Shown: positions 14,101 to 24,500 of the stretch, one piece after another
Position numbering within the stretch: the first letter of the stretch is position 1
Layout: each line of letters opens with the position of its first letter
Assembly (NCBI GenBank): GCA_022592435.1
Contig: JABYQS010000065.1
Location: 140,066-204,065 of the forward strand
Source: Cerioporus squamosus
Lineage: Eukaryota > Basidiomycota > Agaricomycetes > Polyporales > Polyporaceae
Reading direction: 5' to 3'
DNA length: 64,000 bases
Position numbers and translations under genes: made by a program
The notes under the pieces: model-generated
The model's database searches: none
What the model was told of the DNA's origin: nothing
Seen by the model: the letters and a program-made list of their open reading frames with translations, nothing else

Positions 14101-15855
14101 TGCGAGAGCGCATCAAGCGGTACAAGGAGCGTGAGGAGACGATCCGCAAGGAGCTTGCTGAGGGCCGGAAGGAGATGGAGCTTGTGCGCAAGTCCGAGGA
14201 GAAGGCCCGTCTCCGTGTCGAGGAGCTCGAGGAGGCCCTGCGGGAGAACACCGTTGCGCTCGAGAACGCGAGAGCGGAGATCGAGACGCTCAGGAGTGAC
14301 ATTGCTGTGAGTGACCTGTTTCCGGTTACTGCTAGCTGTTGGTGGCTGAGCCGGTCCGCTGTGCGGTGTAGGACCTCGAGGGGCTGGCTGCCGCCGCTAG
14401 AACCGCCTCTTCCGACAAGCTCAGTGAACTGGCACCGCGGGCGAACAGCGAACGGACTCGGCTCCAGGAGGAGATCGCCGACCTCAAACAGCAACTTGCC
14501 CAAGTTAAGGCACACTCTTCTGGCGCTGCCGACGTGCATGCCCTTGAGGACGAGCTCCACTCGCTCCAGGAGGACAGAGAGACGGTAGGCTGCTGTCAAG
14601 CCAAGTCCCTGCGCGTGGCTGATTAGTCGATCGCTAGCTGCAACAATCGCTCAAGCGTACACAGGCCGAGCTTGCAGACGAGCGCGCAATCGTCGAGGAG
14701 CTCCGTGCTCTTGCAAACGAGCGCACATCCGAGCTGGATACCATTCGCAAGAAGCTCAACCGTGAAGGCTCTGTCAATGGGCATGAGGTCAAGCCGCCCG
14801 CGTCCCCGTCCTCAAAGCATGACCTCTCAGTGGCTCGTGACGAGATCACTGGTCTCAAGTGTGTGCCACTGCTTTGCTTATCTTGTTCCGAGCTCAATCT
14901 TTGTGTGTTGCAGGCATATTGTGCAAGAGCTCCAGAAGGAGAACGACATAGCCTCTAAGCGGTGCAGGGTCCTCGAGTCTGAGAACAAGCTTCTGCTCTC
15001 GGAGACCGAGCAACTGCGCGAGGTCGGTATTCCTATGCCCTTGAAGTGTACTCGGCTCAACGCATCATGTCATATACAGGAGCTCAAAGTCCTCGAGGAA
15101 GACGTTGAGAGAAGCCTTGCGCGCGAGGAAGCTGTACTATCGGGCGAGAATCCGCCATCGACACCGTCGACACCTTCGTTGGATGACATCCAGGCGCTGC
15201 AGCGCAGTTACAAGGACCTGAAGGCCAAGTACGAGGTGCGTATTACACGTACCCTGGTTCACAATCCGGTGCTGACCGGCTGGATGTCTGCCAGACCGAG
15301 GTAGAGCAACTACGCAAGAAGGTTGCCGATCTCGAGATGAAAAGCGCACGTCAAGTGCACGATGTACGTGTTTTGATTGTCCGTAGCATCGGGATGACAC
15401 AGCGCTGACATCGGACTGGCAGCTCAACAAGGAGATTGGCGAGCTCGAGTCCCTCATCGAGTCCAAGGTACGCCGCTCTGCCCCTCACTGCGCAGGGACA
15501 CCATTGACAACCGTTGCAGATCTATCGCGAGGACGAGCTCGAGCGCGAGATTGAGCGTCTCAAGGACAAGCTTGCGCGCAACCAGAAGAAATCATCGAAG
15601 ACCGACCTTCCGGAAGACCCTCGACCACCATCTTCGGCATCCACTCTGTCCTCTACGCTCGGCCAGAGTGGGGAAGAGGTGTGCGAGATCTGCGAGCGGC
15701 CAGGCCACGACATCTTTACGTGCGACCTATTGAAGGAGGATGCCCCGCCCCCCTCGGCGAGGCACCACAACGACGAGTCGGAGCTGATCTGCGAGGACTG
15801 CGAGGAGCGTGGGCATACGGCTGCGAACTGCCCGCACTCGCTCGATGTCTTCTGA
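11132..15855 (+). CDS. CLIP-170-like protein: CAP-Gly domain, long coiled coil, two zinc knuckles
   Basis: Microtubule plus-end tracking protein. The N-terminus has an EB1-binding SxIP-type motif (KSSIPTPG). The CAP-Gly domain follows: VGDNVRIESLGFEGVLRYLG, then PGLWAGVELSG, then GKNNGSV. It is split by a 605 nt intron (11719-12323) and resumes with KQYFTCPPNCGVFV. Next comes a Ser/Pro-rich region with seven GRxTP repeats (about 12448-12640), each a proline-directed kinase site. From about 13130 the protein is a long heptad-rich coiled coil spread over exons joined by short introns near 13773, 14307, 14585, 14860, 15023, 15235, 15364 and 15467. The C-terminus carries two CCHC knuckles, CEICERPGHDIFTC and CEDCEERGHTAANC, as in CLIP-170 and Tip1, where they recruit dynein/dynactin factors. 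All exons join in frame. It lies beside the CLASP-like gene, whose family partners it. Confidence 0.92.
11719..12323 (+). other. 605-nt intron inside the CAP-Gly domain
   Basis: The donor GTGAGT follows GSVAG and the acceptor CTTAG precedes KQYFTCPP. Joining them restores a continuous CAP-Gly domain. It is about ten times longer than the other introns of this gene. I see no convincing gene, RNA or repeat inside. Confidence 0.75.
12448..12640 (+). repeat. Seven GRxTP coding repeats
   Basis: The motif Gly-Arg-Met/Lys/Val-Thr-Pro recurs seven times with spacers such as SISN and SMSN. The DNA of adjacent units is also very similar, which suggests recent tandem duplication within the linker of the CLIP-170-like protein. 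Confidence 0.8.
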
Positions 15856-16988
15856 TCACGTCATTCATTGGTTCGCTTCGCTATCTATCCTCATCCCGCC
15901 TGCTTTCCTGGTTTCGTTCTTGTTCGTGTCGTGTTCTACCTAATGGATCCTCTGCACTCGGTCGTCCTTCCGTACATACAGCACAAAAGCCCAAGCAAAC
16001 TGTAGCCAAGTATCACACTCACACCCATTCATATGTTCTCTGCACACTGCATCAAGCATTGCTACCCCTTCCTTTCGTGTTCTCGGTCCCTTTATAATAG
16101 CCGCATTGTACTTATGTGTGTTCCCCCATTCATTGATTCGGTGTCAACACTAGTTCTTGCTCGCAGCACTGCGTTCTATCGTATATACCCCATGCTGTTG
16201 TCCCCGGTAAGGGCTCAGGCGTACCTCCACAACCTAAATGAGAACTACTCCAGTCATGATTTCCTTCTTCTGCTCGCTGCGGTGGTTGTGGTCTGCAAGG
16301 TATATATCATTGCGCGCAAAAGTACTACATAGTCAAGGCAGCACTGTCAGAAGTTTCAAACCGGATGTCATCAATAGCCTGATACGGTAGTAAGTACAGA
16401 TACAGCAGGTGCCATAGGGTTAGGGTTAGGAGGACGAAAGGACAAAAAATAAGTGGCCTGCCCAGCCCGAGGGCCGAAGCAGGACAGGGAAATATTGAGA
16501 CGGTGCACGAGCCGAAGCCCGTACAAACCGCGAGGTCCCCCTGAGGACATGGTCGCCGTGCTATGAGAGGCCCCCACGGCCCACGGACCCAGGTACGTGA
16601 AGGGGCCCGTGCCATCAAGGTAAGTATGAGTTGTTCCCATGTCGGCCAACGACTCTTATACTCGGGCGCGTGCGCACGGACCAGGCGCGTTTAGGGCAGG
16701 CATTTTCGCGTCTCACGGCACATCTGTCTCGCGTATGTGCATGTGCTGAACTGCGATGAACTTACTCAGGATGTCGTCCATGGCATTTCCGCTATTGCAG
16801 CCGTGTGGACAAATGGCGCGATTGATGTTCTCTACGACAGCTTTGCGTCCGAGTTCCGTGACACCATCTCGGATGTGAGGCTGGCCCCTCAAATACCATG
16901 AAGCCAGTGGCTGATTGTCTTGGACTGCTTCCAACACCCCTCTATCTCGTCCGGTCACCTACGAACACCTCCTGCGTTTCTCGGAAAG
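15856..16988. other. Intergenic region, 15.9-17.0 kb
   Basis: Holds the 3' region of the CLIP-170-like gene and the promoter of the CoA-binding-domain gene. It contains a short telomere-like tract listed separately. No gene is supported. Confidence 0.4.
16415..16430 (+). repeat. Short interstitial telomere-like tract
   Basis: TAGGGTTAGGGTTAGG, about 2.7 units of the TTAGGG repeat used by many fungi. It is too short to imply a telomere and may be chance or a repair scar. Confidence 0.5.
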
Positions 16989-17315
16989 ATGTCTAGTCTC
17001 GTCGATGTCCAGAAGAAGTTTCTGTCTTCACCGCACTACGCTGTTGTCGGTGCATCGAAGGACCGGTCAAAGTTTGGAACCAAGGTTAATATGCTCCCGC
17101 TCGGGTCGCCTGTTCGTTCGCTGATCATGCACGTTCGTAGGTCCTGAAGTGGTACCAAGCGAGGAACAAGGACGTGACTCCTGTTCATCCGGTACGTCCG
17201 AACACGGCGTGAGATACCGCACGCACGCTTCATGGGCGTACAGAAGGAGGACGAGCTGGAAGGTCTAAAAACCATCCAATCAATCGCCGAGCTCCCTGCT
17301 CCGACGGAAACCTCC
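16989..17315 (+). pseudogene. CoA-binding-domain protein gene, 5' part, cut by a retrotransposon
   Basis: Small Rossmann-fold protein of the YccU/CoA_binding_2 type, of unknown exact role. Exons 16989-17084, 17141-17191 and 17244-17315 encode the first 73 residues, including HYAVVGASKDRSKFGTK, VLKWYQARNKDVTPVHP and GLKTIQSIAELPAPTETS. The coding sequence then stops at the edge of an LTR. The rest continues in frame at 31109-31376, 13.8 kb away. With the element removed and one copy of CCTCC kept, the five exons sum to 142 codons, the normal size for the family. I see no other lesion, so the insertion alone appears to have killed this allele. Confidence 0.85.
17311..17315 (+). repeat. Target-site duplication CCTCC, left copy
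   Basis: Five bases immediately before the left LTR, repeated at 31109-31113 immediately after the right LTR. A 5 bp duplication is normal for Ty3/gypsy integrases. Confidence 0.9.
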
Positions 17316-17597
17316 TGTGACGGCGGCAACTTCAGGGGAGGTCGGAGCCGGCACAAGAACGCTCTTGAGCGCGAAGGACAGTTGTACGGTCTGTCGATTG
17401 CTGCTAAGAACGCTGGGGGTGTACGTACAGAACACAGTCCTTAAGTACTTTTGGGACGAGGTCGGAGGAGACGAACGTCCGAGGCAAAAAGTGAGAACTA
17501 TCGTAAGCGGGAAACAAGAAAGGCAAGAGGAGAGGAAAGATGACAAAGAAACAAGCACGTGAGTAAGCCAGACTACGTGAGACGCTCAACACCGTTA
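17316..17597 (-). repeat. 3' LTR of the gypsy element (main part)
   Basis: Matches 30825-31106 base for base by eye. The last two bases of the LTR (CA) lie at 21498-21499, beyond the nested transposon, so the full LTR is 284 bp like its partner. Confidence 0.93.
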
Positions 17598-17621
17598 CTA
17601 TGCCTACACCAGTAATGCAAT
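17598..17621 (+). repeat. Left terminal inverted repeat of the pogo-type element
   Basis: 24 bp, paired with 21472-21495 on the opposite strand at 22 of 24 positions. Confidence 0.9.
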
Positions 17622-17633
17622 CGGCCAAAATCT

Positions 17634-17648
17634 GCAACAGTAATGCAA
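17634..17648 (+). repeat. Left subterminal inverted motif
   Basis: GCAACAGTAATGCAA, repeated exactly and inverted at 21305-21319. Its core CAGTAATGCAA also occurs in each terminal repeat, giving four copies, which suggests transposase binding sites. Confidence 0.75.
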
Positions 17649-18175
17649 TCGGGGGTCTAGCTCCCCGAGTTCTTTAGCACTCACCTTGATTCCTTTTGAG
17701 CTGTATACCCCAGTATCTCTTGAACACGCTCGTGAAGACCGCACGGAAATCCAATGAGCCGTTGTGGAGATATTCAAGTAGGAAGCTCGAGAGTTTCTCG
17801 CCCAAAGTGCTGATGGCCCTCGGCTGGCGCGATCTCTCAACCGATGCTGGCGCTACTTGGCAGGCATGAAGACATACCTTGGACAATGTCTGTCCTCTTT
17901 TTCCGAGAGGATCGAGAGTGTGTACAGATGTGTATGAGAGAACAGGTCTGCGAGCGTGACAGTCTGCCACTGAGGGCAGTCGGAGCTCGAAATAGACGTT
18001 TGCCGATGAGATCCCGATCTCATCGCGCGCGGTCGCGCGCGACGTCACCGAAGCTCGAACACCTTCGCCTCCTCGTCCTTGCCACCATCCTCGACATCGT
18101 TTGCCTCTCTCGCACTTGTCCTCCTTCTCTCCTGGGTTCTCGTCGCCTCGCTTCATCTCGCTCTTCCTGCTTTCT

Positions 18176-21081
18176 ATGGGCCGCCCGAGCCAGAAGCAAA
18201 TTCTAGCCGCACAGCAAGAAGAGCGCATTGCCCGCGCCATCAAGTATCTGCACAGTCTACCTGAGGACAAGCGCGAAGGCCAGATCAAGCCGACCTCGAG
18301 GCGCTTCGATGTCGTCTATGACACTCTCCGCCGTCGCTTCAAAGGCCTCACAAAGCCCCGGAATCTTGCTCACGAGTCCCAGCAGATCCTGACGAGCGCG
18401 CAGGAGCGCGCTCTGGTTGACTGGCTCGTCCACCTCAGCAGCATCGGACGGCCACTCAACAAGCGCACTGTACGCAAGAAGGTCAAGCGCATCTCGGAGC
18501 GACAGCGCACGCCCTCGCGCAAATGGCTCACGCGGTTTCTCGCTCGACACAAGGAGCTGAAGCTCGGGAAGCCGTCTGGACTCGACCCGAAGCGTGCGCA
18601 AGCCTTCAATGAGGCGACCGTGGAGCGACACTTCGACCTTCTGCGCGAGGTGATGGAGGAGCATAAGATCCCGTGGGAGCATGTGTACAATATGGATGAG
18701 AAGGGGATACAGCGGGGGAGGCGTAGCGGGGAGCAGGAGAAGTACATACTGCATAGATCTGAGCGGCCCACGTACAAACTACGCAGCGCAAATCTCGAGT
18801 TAATCACAGTGATCGAGTGCGTGCGTGCGGACGGGGAGAGCCTCAAGCCTGCGTTCATCTTCCCAGGCAAAGGTTTCCACAAGGAATGGTTTGAGGTCGA
18901 CCCAGACATCCTGTAAGGCAGCATCTACTTATCTCGTTTGGGCTCAAAGTTGCTGACGATCACACTCACAGTGTCTGCATGTCACCTAATGGATGGACGG
19001 ACGACGCACTTTGTGCGGAATGGTTCGAACATTCATTCATCCCTCAGGCCACTGCTCAGCGGACATCCGACGCTCCCATCCTGCTCATCTATGACGGTCA
19101 CGGCTCTCACGCAACGCCACGCCTCGTAGAGCTCGCCCTGCAACACGGCATTCATCTCTTCTGCCTTCCCCCGCACACTACACACAAGCTACAGCCCCTG
19201 GATGTTGGTGTATTTGCCCAACTCTCGGCCGCTTGGAAGAAGCGCTGCGATGCTATCGTGACAGATACCGACAAAGAGATGCGTAAACAGGATGTTGTCC
19301 GCGAGTACATGAGTGTCCGTAATGCGTCTGTCACACCATCACTTGTGCAGTCTGCCTTCCGGGCTTGCGGTCTCAACCCCGTCAACCCCGGTGTCTTTGG
19401 CCCGGAGGACTATGCGCCAAGTAAGAACACGTCCCGACACGCCCACCTCCCTCCATCCTACCCCTGCACCCTCGAGTACTCCGATTCTCTCGACTCCACC
19501 ACCACCCAAGCAGGCAGCGCACCGGGCAACCAGACTACAGAGCATGCTGACGCGGACATGCCGCCTCTCGAGACCGTGGGCACTGGTGATGAAGAGGGCG
19601 AGAACTTCGACGACATCTTTGAGGATGACGAAGACCTCACGTCGGAGGTCGGAGGGGGGAACCTGTCCTCGGACGAAGACTGGCTGTCTGCAACCGACGA
19701 CGAGGTCCTCGAAGACGATCTCTCAACCCGCTATGAGCGCACGCGTCCCCCTGTCCTTGTGTTCCGTTCCGACGGCACGATCTTGCCAACTCCTCCCCTC
19801 GAGCTTGAAGATCCCGCTGCTTCCTCGACATCACCATCACCCACCCATCCCACTTTGACACCGTCGTCAGCTTCTGGAAGCGCACAAAGCCTATCAGAAC
19901 CCCGCCGCAGGGTGCAAGTCAGGACTCGGACATCTCTCACGGCGAGTACGTCTGATGTGACCCTGCAGGCTGCTCTCGAGACGGCGCGCTCCACTCACGC
20001 GCCCTCCCATGTTCGCCTCGCTGCGTATGAGCGTGCTGTCCGCGCTCAGATGGCACGCATTCAAGAGCTCACAGAGCAAGTCGAGAGCTCGACAGTGCAT
20101 GCATGTATGGCAGCGCTCCAGATGGAGGAGCTGCAACAGAAGCTTCAACACAAGAATGCGCAGAAGGCGGCAGGCAAGTCTCGCACGCTAGTCACGGACT
20201 CACGATGCTTCACGTCTGGTCCCGGACTGGACGCCTGGAAGGCACAGGAGGCGGAGAGGGTTGCCAAGGAGGCCGACAAACATGCGAAGAAGGTGGCGCG
20301 TGAACGCAAGGCTGCAGAGCAAGCAGCCGTGAGGAGAGACCGGTCCTATGCGTTCACAGGCGGTCTCTCGAAGCAGCTGCTTCCCGACCTGCAAGCCCTG
20401 GTTCAAGAGCTCAACATATCCCTCGATCCTTCAATCAGAAGGCCGACGAAGGAGATCCTCAAGAAGGCGATCTCACAGTTCTTCGAGGAACACCCGGAAC
20501 GCCGTGAAGAGGATCGCTATCGGGGTCTCTTCAAGCAGTCACAGAAGCGACCTGCTCCCAGTTCTGATGAGACCGACGAGAACGAGCCTCCAACACAGCG
20601 ACGTCGTGTCGACTCACCGGACATCCCCGACTCCCCAAATCCATTCTCACCGCGAGCGTTCTCCCCGCTTTTCCCGCACTCTCCTCCTCCCATGCACACT
20701 CTGCCTCCCCTCGTTACTCCTCCACCTGCGCAACCCGTGCCCCAACTACTTCCCATTCCGCTTCATGGCTCAGGTATTGCAAATAGCCATGCGGTCTCAA
20801 CCCCATTGACTGCGGACAGTCCTGCTGCCACCTCTAGTACTAGTTACCATACACCCAGGTACTATACTCATTCTTATTCCATGTATCATGATTTGGACTC
20901 TTCGCGCGTACATACCCCCTCACGTAGTGCTTACCATGTCCCAAACTCACTGTACTATACTCCGAGCCCCATGAACCTTCACGACACACAAGGACGTCCT
21001 TCGCATTCCGAGTCTCTACGCTACTTCGACTACCATGATGATACTAGTAGAGCACCTTATCACCCTTATACTGGTTACTAG
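18176..21081 (+). CDS. pogo-type DD35D transposase
   Basis: Exons 18176-18912 and 18972-21081 encode 948 residues. Residues 1-135 hold helix-turn-helix DNA-binding regions of the Psq/CENP-B kind (SRRFDVVYDTLRRRFKG, then a second helical block with RKWLTRFLARHKEL). The DDE domain follows, with D174 in YNMDEKGIQRG, D287 in ILLIYDGHGSHAT and D323 in HKLQPLDVGVF, giving a D35D spacing. After residue ~400 the protein has an unusually long C-terminal extension: an acidic Ser-rich stretch, a coiled coil, and a Pro/Ser-rich tail. The first ATG of the catalytic frame with a good context is at 18176; the frame is open ~25 codons further upstream. The single 59 nt intron has perfect GT-AG ends and its removal keeps the catalytic core in frame. 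Confidence 0.92.
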
Positions 21082-21304
21082 ACGTCCATAGTTGTTTATT
21101 CTTAAATATTCTGTAGCATAGTTTGCTTCACATCTGTAGATATAGTACATATACTGCTGTAGATAGCCAACGAGCACTTTCACTAGGTGCGCGCGCGCAC
21201 GGCGCTGCGCACGATGCAATCTCAGATTCCAGGCATGCCGCGTCGGAGCTCTAAAATGCCGTCTTAACGCCCGTGACAGAGGCGTGACCCGAGGGCTCGG
21301 GCAG

Positions 21305-21319
21305 TTGCATTACTGTTGC
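21305..21319 (-). repeat. Right subterminal inverted motif
   Basis: Inverted exact copy of the 15 bp motif at 17634-17648, here about 180 bp inside the right end. Confidence 0.75.
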
Positions 21320-21471
21320 GATTCAGTGTGCCCCCTCGCCTCACCCTCCATCTCATTCTCTTGCCCCGAAAAAATCTGGCGGAGGTGCCCAAGACGGCTT
21401 GGAACACACTACTAAAGATCCGACAGCAATCGACTAAGGGAGGGAGGAGATAGTCAAGTAACAAGCCCAGA

Positions 21472-21495
21472 ATTGCATTACTGGTGAACGCATAG
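21472..21495 (-). repeat. Right terminal inverted repeat of the pogo-type element
   Basis: Reads CTATGCGTTCACCAGTAATG on the minus strand before diverging a few bases later. TA and the last two LTR bases follow at 21496-21499. Confidence 0.9.
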
Positions 21496-21499
21496 TACA

Positions 21500-21510
21500 T
21501 CCGCCCTCCC
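21500..21510 (-). promoter_or_regulatory. Polypurine tract of the gypsy element
   Basis: GGGAGGGCGGA on the minus strand. Once the pogo element is removed it lies directly before the 3' LTR start TGTAACGG, as a plus-strand primer site should. Confidence 0.8.
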
Positions 21511-21563
21511 GTTGCGACCAAGTCGCGTTTTAACCACACTACGACGCGACGCAAGTCCAACGC

Positions 21564-24500
21564 CTAATCGTAGTCCATCAACTCCATCGAACCGTCTGCA
21601 ACGGAACCGGCTGCCCCAGCACCTCCATCACGATCAGGACCCTTGCCGGCATCCTTCCTGCTAGAGCTACCAGCCCCGGGCTTGGACAACGACTTCTTGT
21701 CCTTCGTCGACACGCGTTTCACCATGGACGTGCCTGAGCCAGTCGAGGAGCTCGAAGATCCGGCGGTCACGCCCTCCGAACCCGATGGTCCGGCCCCGGG
21801 AGTCTGAGTGAGGACTGGAGGCTCCGTTCGGACGCGTTTATTCGCGTGGTCGACATCGCCGGCAGCCTGGTTGGGAGCGGGGTCGATGATGAGAGGATCC
21901 GCCTCCTCGGCACGGATGCGCTTCTCGCGCCGCTGCAGGTAAGCATCCCGTCCGCGCTGGTTCCGGTAGAGCTGGTCCCAGATGAGGTCGTCGAGGACAG
22001 CTTGGCGGCGTGGATCGAGTCCGGTGGTGACCGAGCCAAGGGTGCGGGGAGTGGTGGCAGCGTGAGCACGACCAGAGATGGGGGCGAGCTCGTCGATGTT
22101 GACGGCATTGCCATGGATGACGACGACGCCGGAGTTGGGGCTGTACTCAGAGAACTGCACGGCGTTGCCGGCGTCCTGGGCCCAGAGGTCCCGGAAGTGT
22201 TCATATCCGCCGGGGACGATGTGGCCTGGGCCGGTGATGCGATCCTCGCGGAGAGCTCGGTCGAAGAGAGAGTAGAGGCGGAGCTGCTCCGTCGAGTACT
22301 GGTGACGAGTGCCAGAGCGCGGATCGCGGAGGATGACTTGGTTGTTGCGAAGCCGCTCGAGGAAGGCGTGTTGTGAAAAGACCATGGCGAGGGTGAATAC
22401 GAAGGCGAGGAAGTAGAAGAGTGGTGAAGGAGAGTGGTAGCGAGGGAAGGGGAGTCGAAGTGGGCGAAGGATGCGAGAAGAGACAGGACGGGGAGGATCA
22501 GAGAGTCGAACAGGAGATGCGACTGATCCCTTGCGCTTGAACCGTCGCCGACGGCGCGCAGGTCTTTTATACTGGGCCTTTGGGAGCTCCAGTCCGTCCG
22601 AAAATTCGACGTTCCCGAGGAAAACCTGGGGGTCGTCCAGTGGAGGCTCTCCGTCTCCGTCTCGCAGCTCGCTGACATCATTGATTCCAAGGACTTCGAA
22701 ATATTCCTTCAACGCGCGAACATGAGCAAGATCGACATAGGGGACCCAGGAACGGTCTCCCGATTTCCAGACGGCCTCGAACAACGCCGTCGATCCTTGA
22801 CCGCGATGCGAGTGGATCCTCTCGATCGCCCATTCCTCGTCACGCTCCTCGAACTCCGCGACTTGGGATTCAAGCCGACCGGGAAATAAGCGGTCGTCGT
22901 TCGGCTCGTGGATGCGCAACAAGTGCGCGTGGAAGACCGGATGCACGTCGCGAGCCTTGAGGTTCGCAGGCAGATCCAACAGGTAAGACGAGTTCCCGAA
23001 GTCCCGGAGGATCTTGTACGGTCCTACGTACTTCGGTGCAAGCTTACGAGCTACTCCCTTAGGCAGCTTCATGTTCTTCGTGGACACATAGACAAGGTCT
23101 CCCTCCGCAAAGGGAGCCGGCCGACGCTTTCCGTTCGCGTCGCGGGTTTGCTTAACCCGCGCCGCAAGAATGCTATCATGGGCTGAGATGACGGCCTGCT
23201 TCACGCGCTGGGCGTAAGTCCGAACCCCGACAAATTCATCAGCGGCGGGGTCATTCCAGACCATGGAGCGGGGCATGCGCCCTGTGTTCAGGAAAAAAGG
23301 TGCGTAGCCCGTTGTCTCGGAGCGAGCGAGGTTGATTGCGAACTCGATCGCGGGCAGCTTACTAACCCAGTCCTTTTGGTTAGGGGCTACACATTGCCGG
23401 AGCATTTGAGTGACCGTACGGTTAGCCCGCTCGGTCGAACCGTCCGACTCCGGATGATATGCGCTCGACATCCGCAGTTCCACGCCCATGAGCTTGTGGA
23501 GGTGAGTCCAGAATGAGCTGGTGAACAGAACGTCACGATCACTAACAATTGCTCGTGGTAATCCATGGTGCTTATAGATCTCCGAGAATACCATTTCGGC
23601 CGTCTCCTTGGCGGTGTAATTGTCGCGACACGGCACCAAGTGCACCATGCCTGTCAAGAGGCAAATGATCACCGCGATTGTGTCGAAAGAGCCGTCCCGG
23701 TTCCGGGACTCTGGGAGGGGGCCGACGAAGTCGATCCCGATGACTTCCCAGGGGGTCTTCGGCACAGTAAGTGGCTTCAGGAGGCCGTACGGCCGTTGGT
23801 TATTCGGCTTGCTTCGCTTGCATGTCTGACATGTGTCGCAGTATTTCCTGACGTCACTCGCCATAGATTTCCACCAAAAGTGATCGCGCAGCAAGCTCAG
23901 AGTCTTGAACGACCCAAGATGGGCGAGTAGCGAATGAGCGTGCATGATAACGATCTCGCGCACACTCCTATCCTTGTGCAAGACTTCCGGGATGCACAGC
24001 AGTTCTCTGCCGTTCTCCTTCAATGAGATAAGTCCATCCTTCACCTGAAAGTTTTTGAACTCCTTTGGTTTCTCTAGGATCACCCGGAAGAACTTGTCTT
24101 CAGCATACCGACCTTTCAGCTCGCGCAAAAGATCTACGCCCTCCGTATTCTCGGACAGATAATTCAAGAGTGACATTTCGCGAACGATCTTCGCCTGCTG
24201 CTCAGCCAGGTGAACGTCCCGATCGACTGGGTATGTACATTCTTGTGGCTGCGGTGTCTGGCCGTGCTGACTATCTGTCAGTGACGTAGGAGCTTCCTCC
24301 GGGGACGTGGCAATCCGATGTCCGTCCCCGATGTCCGGTGCATCTTCTACCGTTGGCTGTGGAGGCCTCGTACCCCCGCCCTCCTGTCGTTCAGCACGCG
24401 GCCCGTGAAGGACGACACGTTTGATCCGCTTGGAGAATTCCTTCGCTGTCTCTGGTCGTCCAGTCTCTGCGCCGGGCAGCGGAGCACGAGGGGCACGCGC

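Larger units (their letters stand above)
17598..21495 (+). mobile_element. pogo/Fot1-type DNA transposon inserted in the gypsy LTR
   Basis: A 3,898 bp element. Its 24 bp terminal inverted repeats (17598-17621 and 21472-21495) both begin CTATGC and share CACCAGTAATGCAAT, with two mismatches. It is flanked by TA duplications (17596-17597 and 21496-21497), the target choice of the Tc1/mariner-pogo superfamily. A second inverted motif, GCAACAGTAATGCAA, lies inside each end (17634-17648 and 21305-21319). The plus strand carries one transposase gene with a DD35D triad and no stop or frameshift, so the copy may be autonomous. Removing the element with one TA restores the LTR end GTTACA. Confidence 0.93.

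Noticed and set aside
17317..17562. 81-codon open frames inside both LTRs
   Set aside because: They are identical because the LTRs are identical. The frame runs antisense to the element and has no motif.
17598..21495. Reading the transposase gene as a host CENP-B-like gene
   Set aside because: It lies between perfect TA duplications and inverted repeats inside an LTR, so it is a transposon gene.
21767..22690. 307-codon Ser-rich frame on the minus strand within Pol
   Set aside because: Shadow of the Pol extension in another frame; low complexity and no start context.
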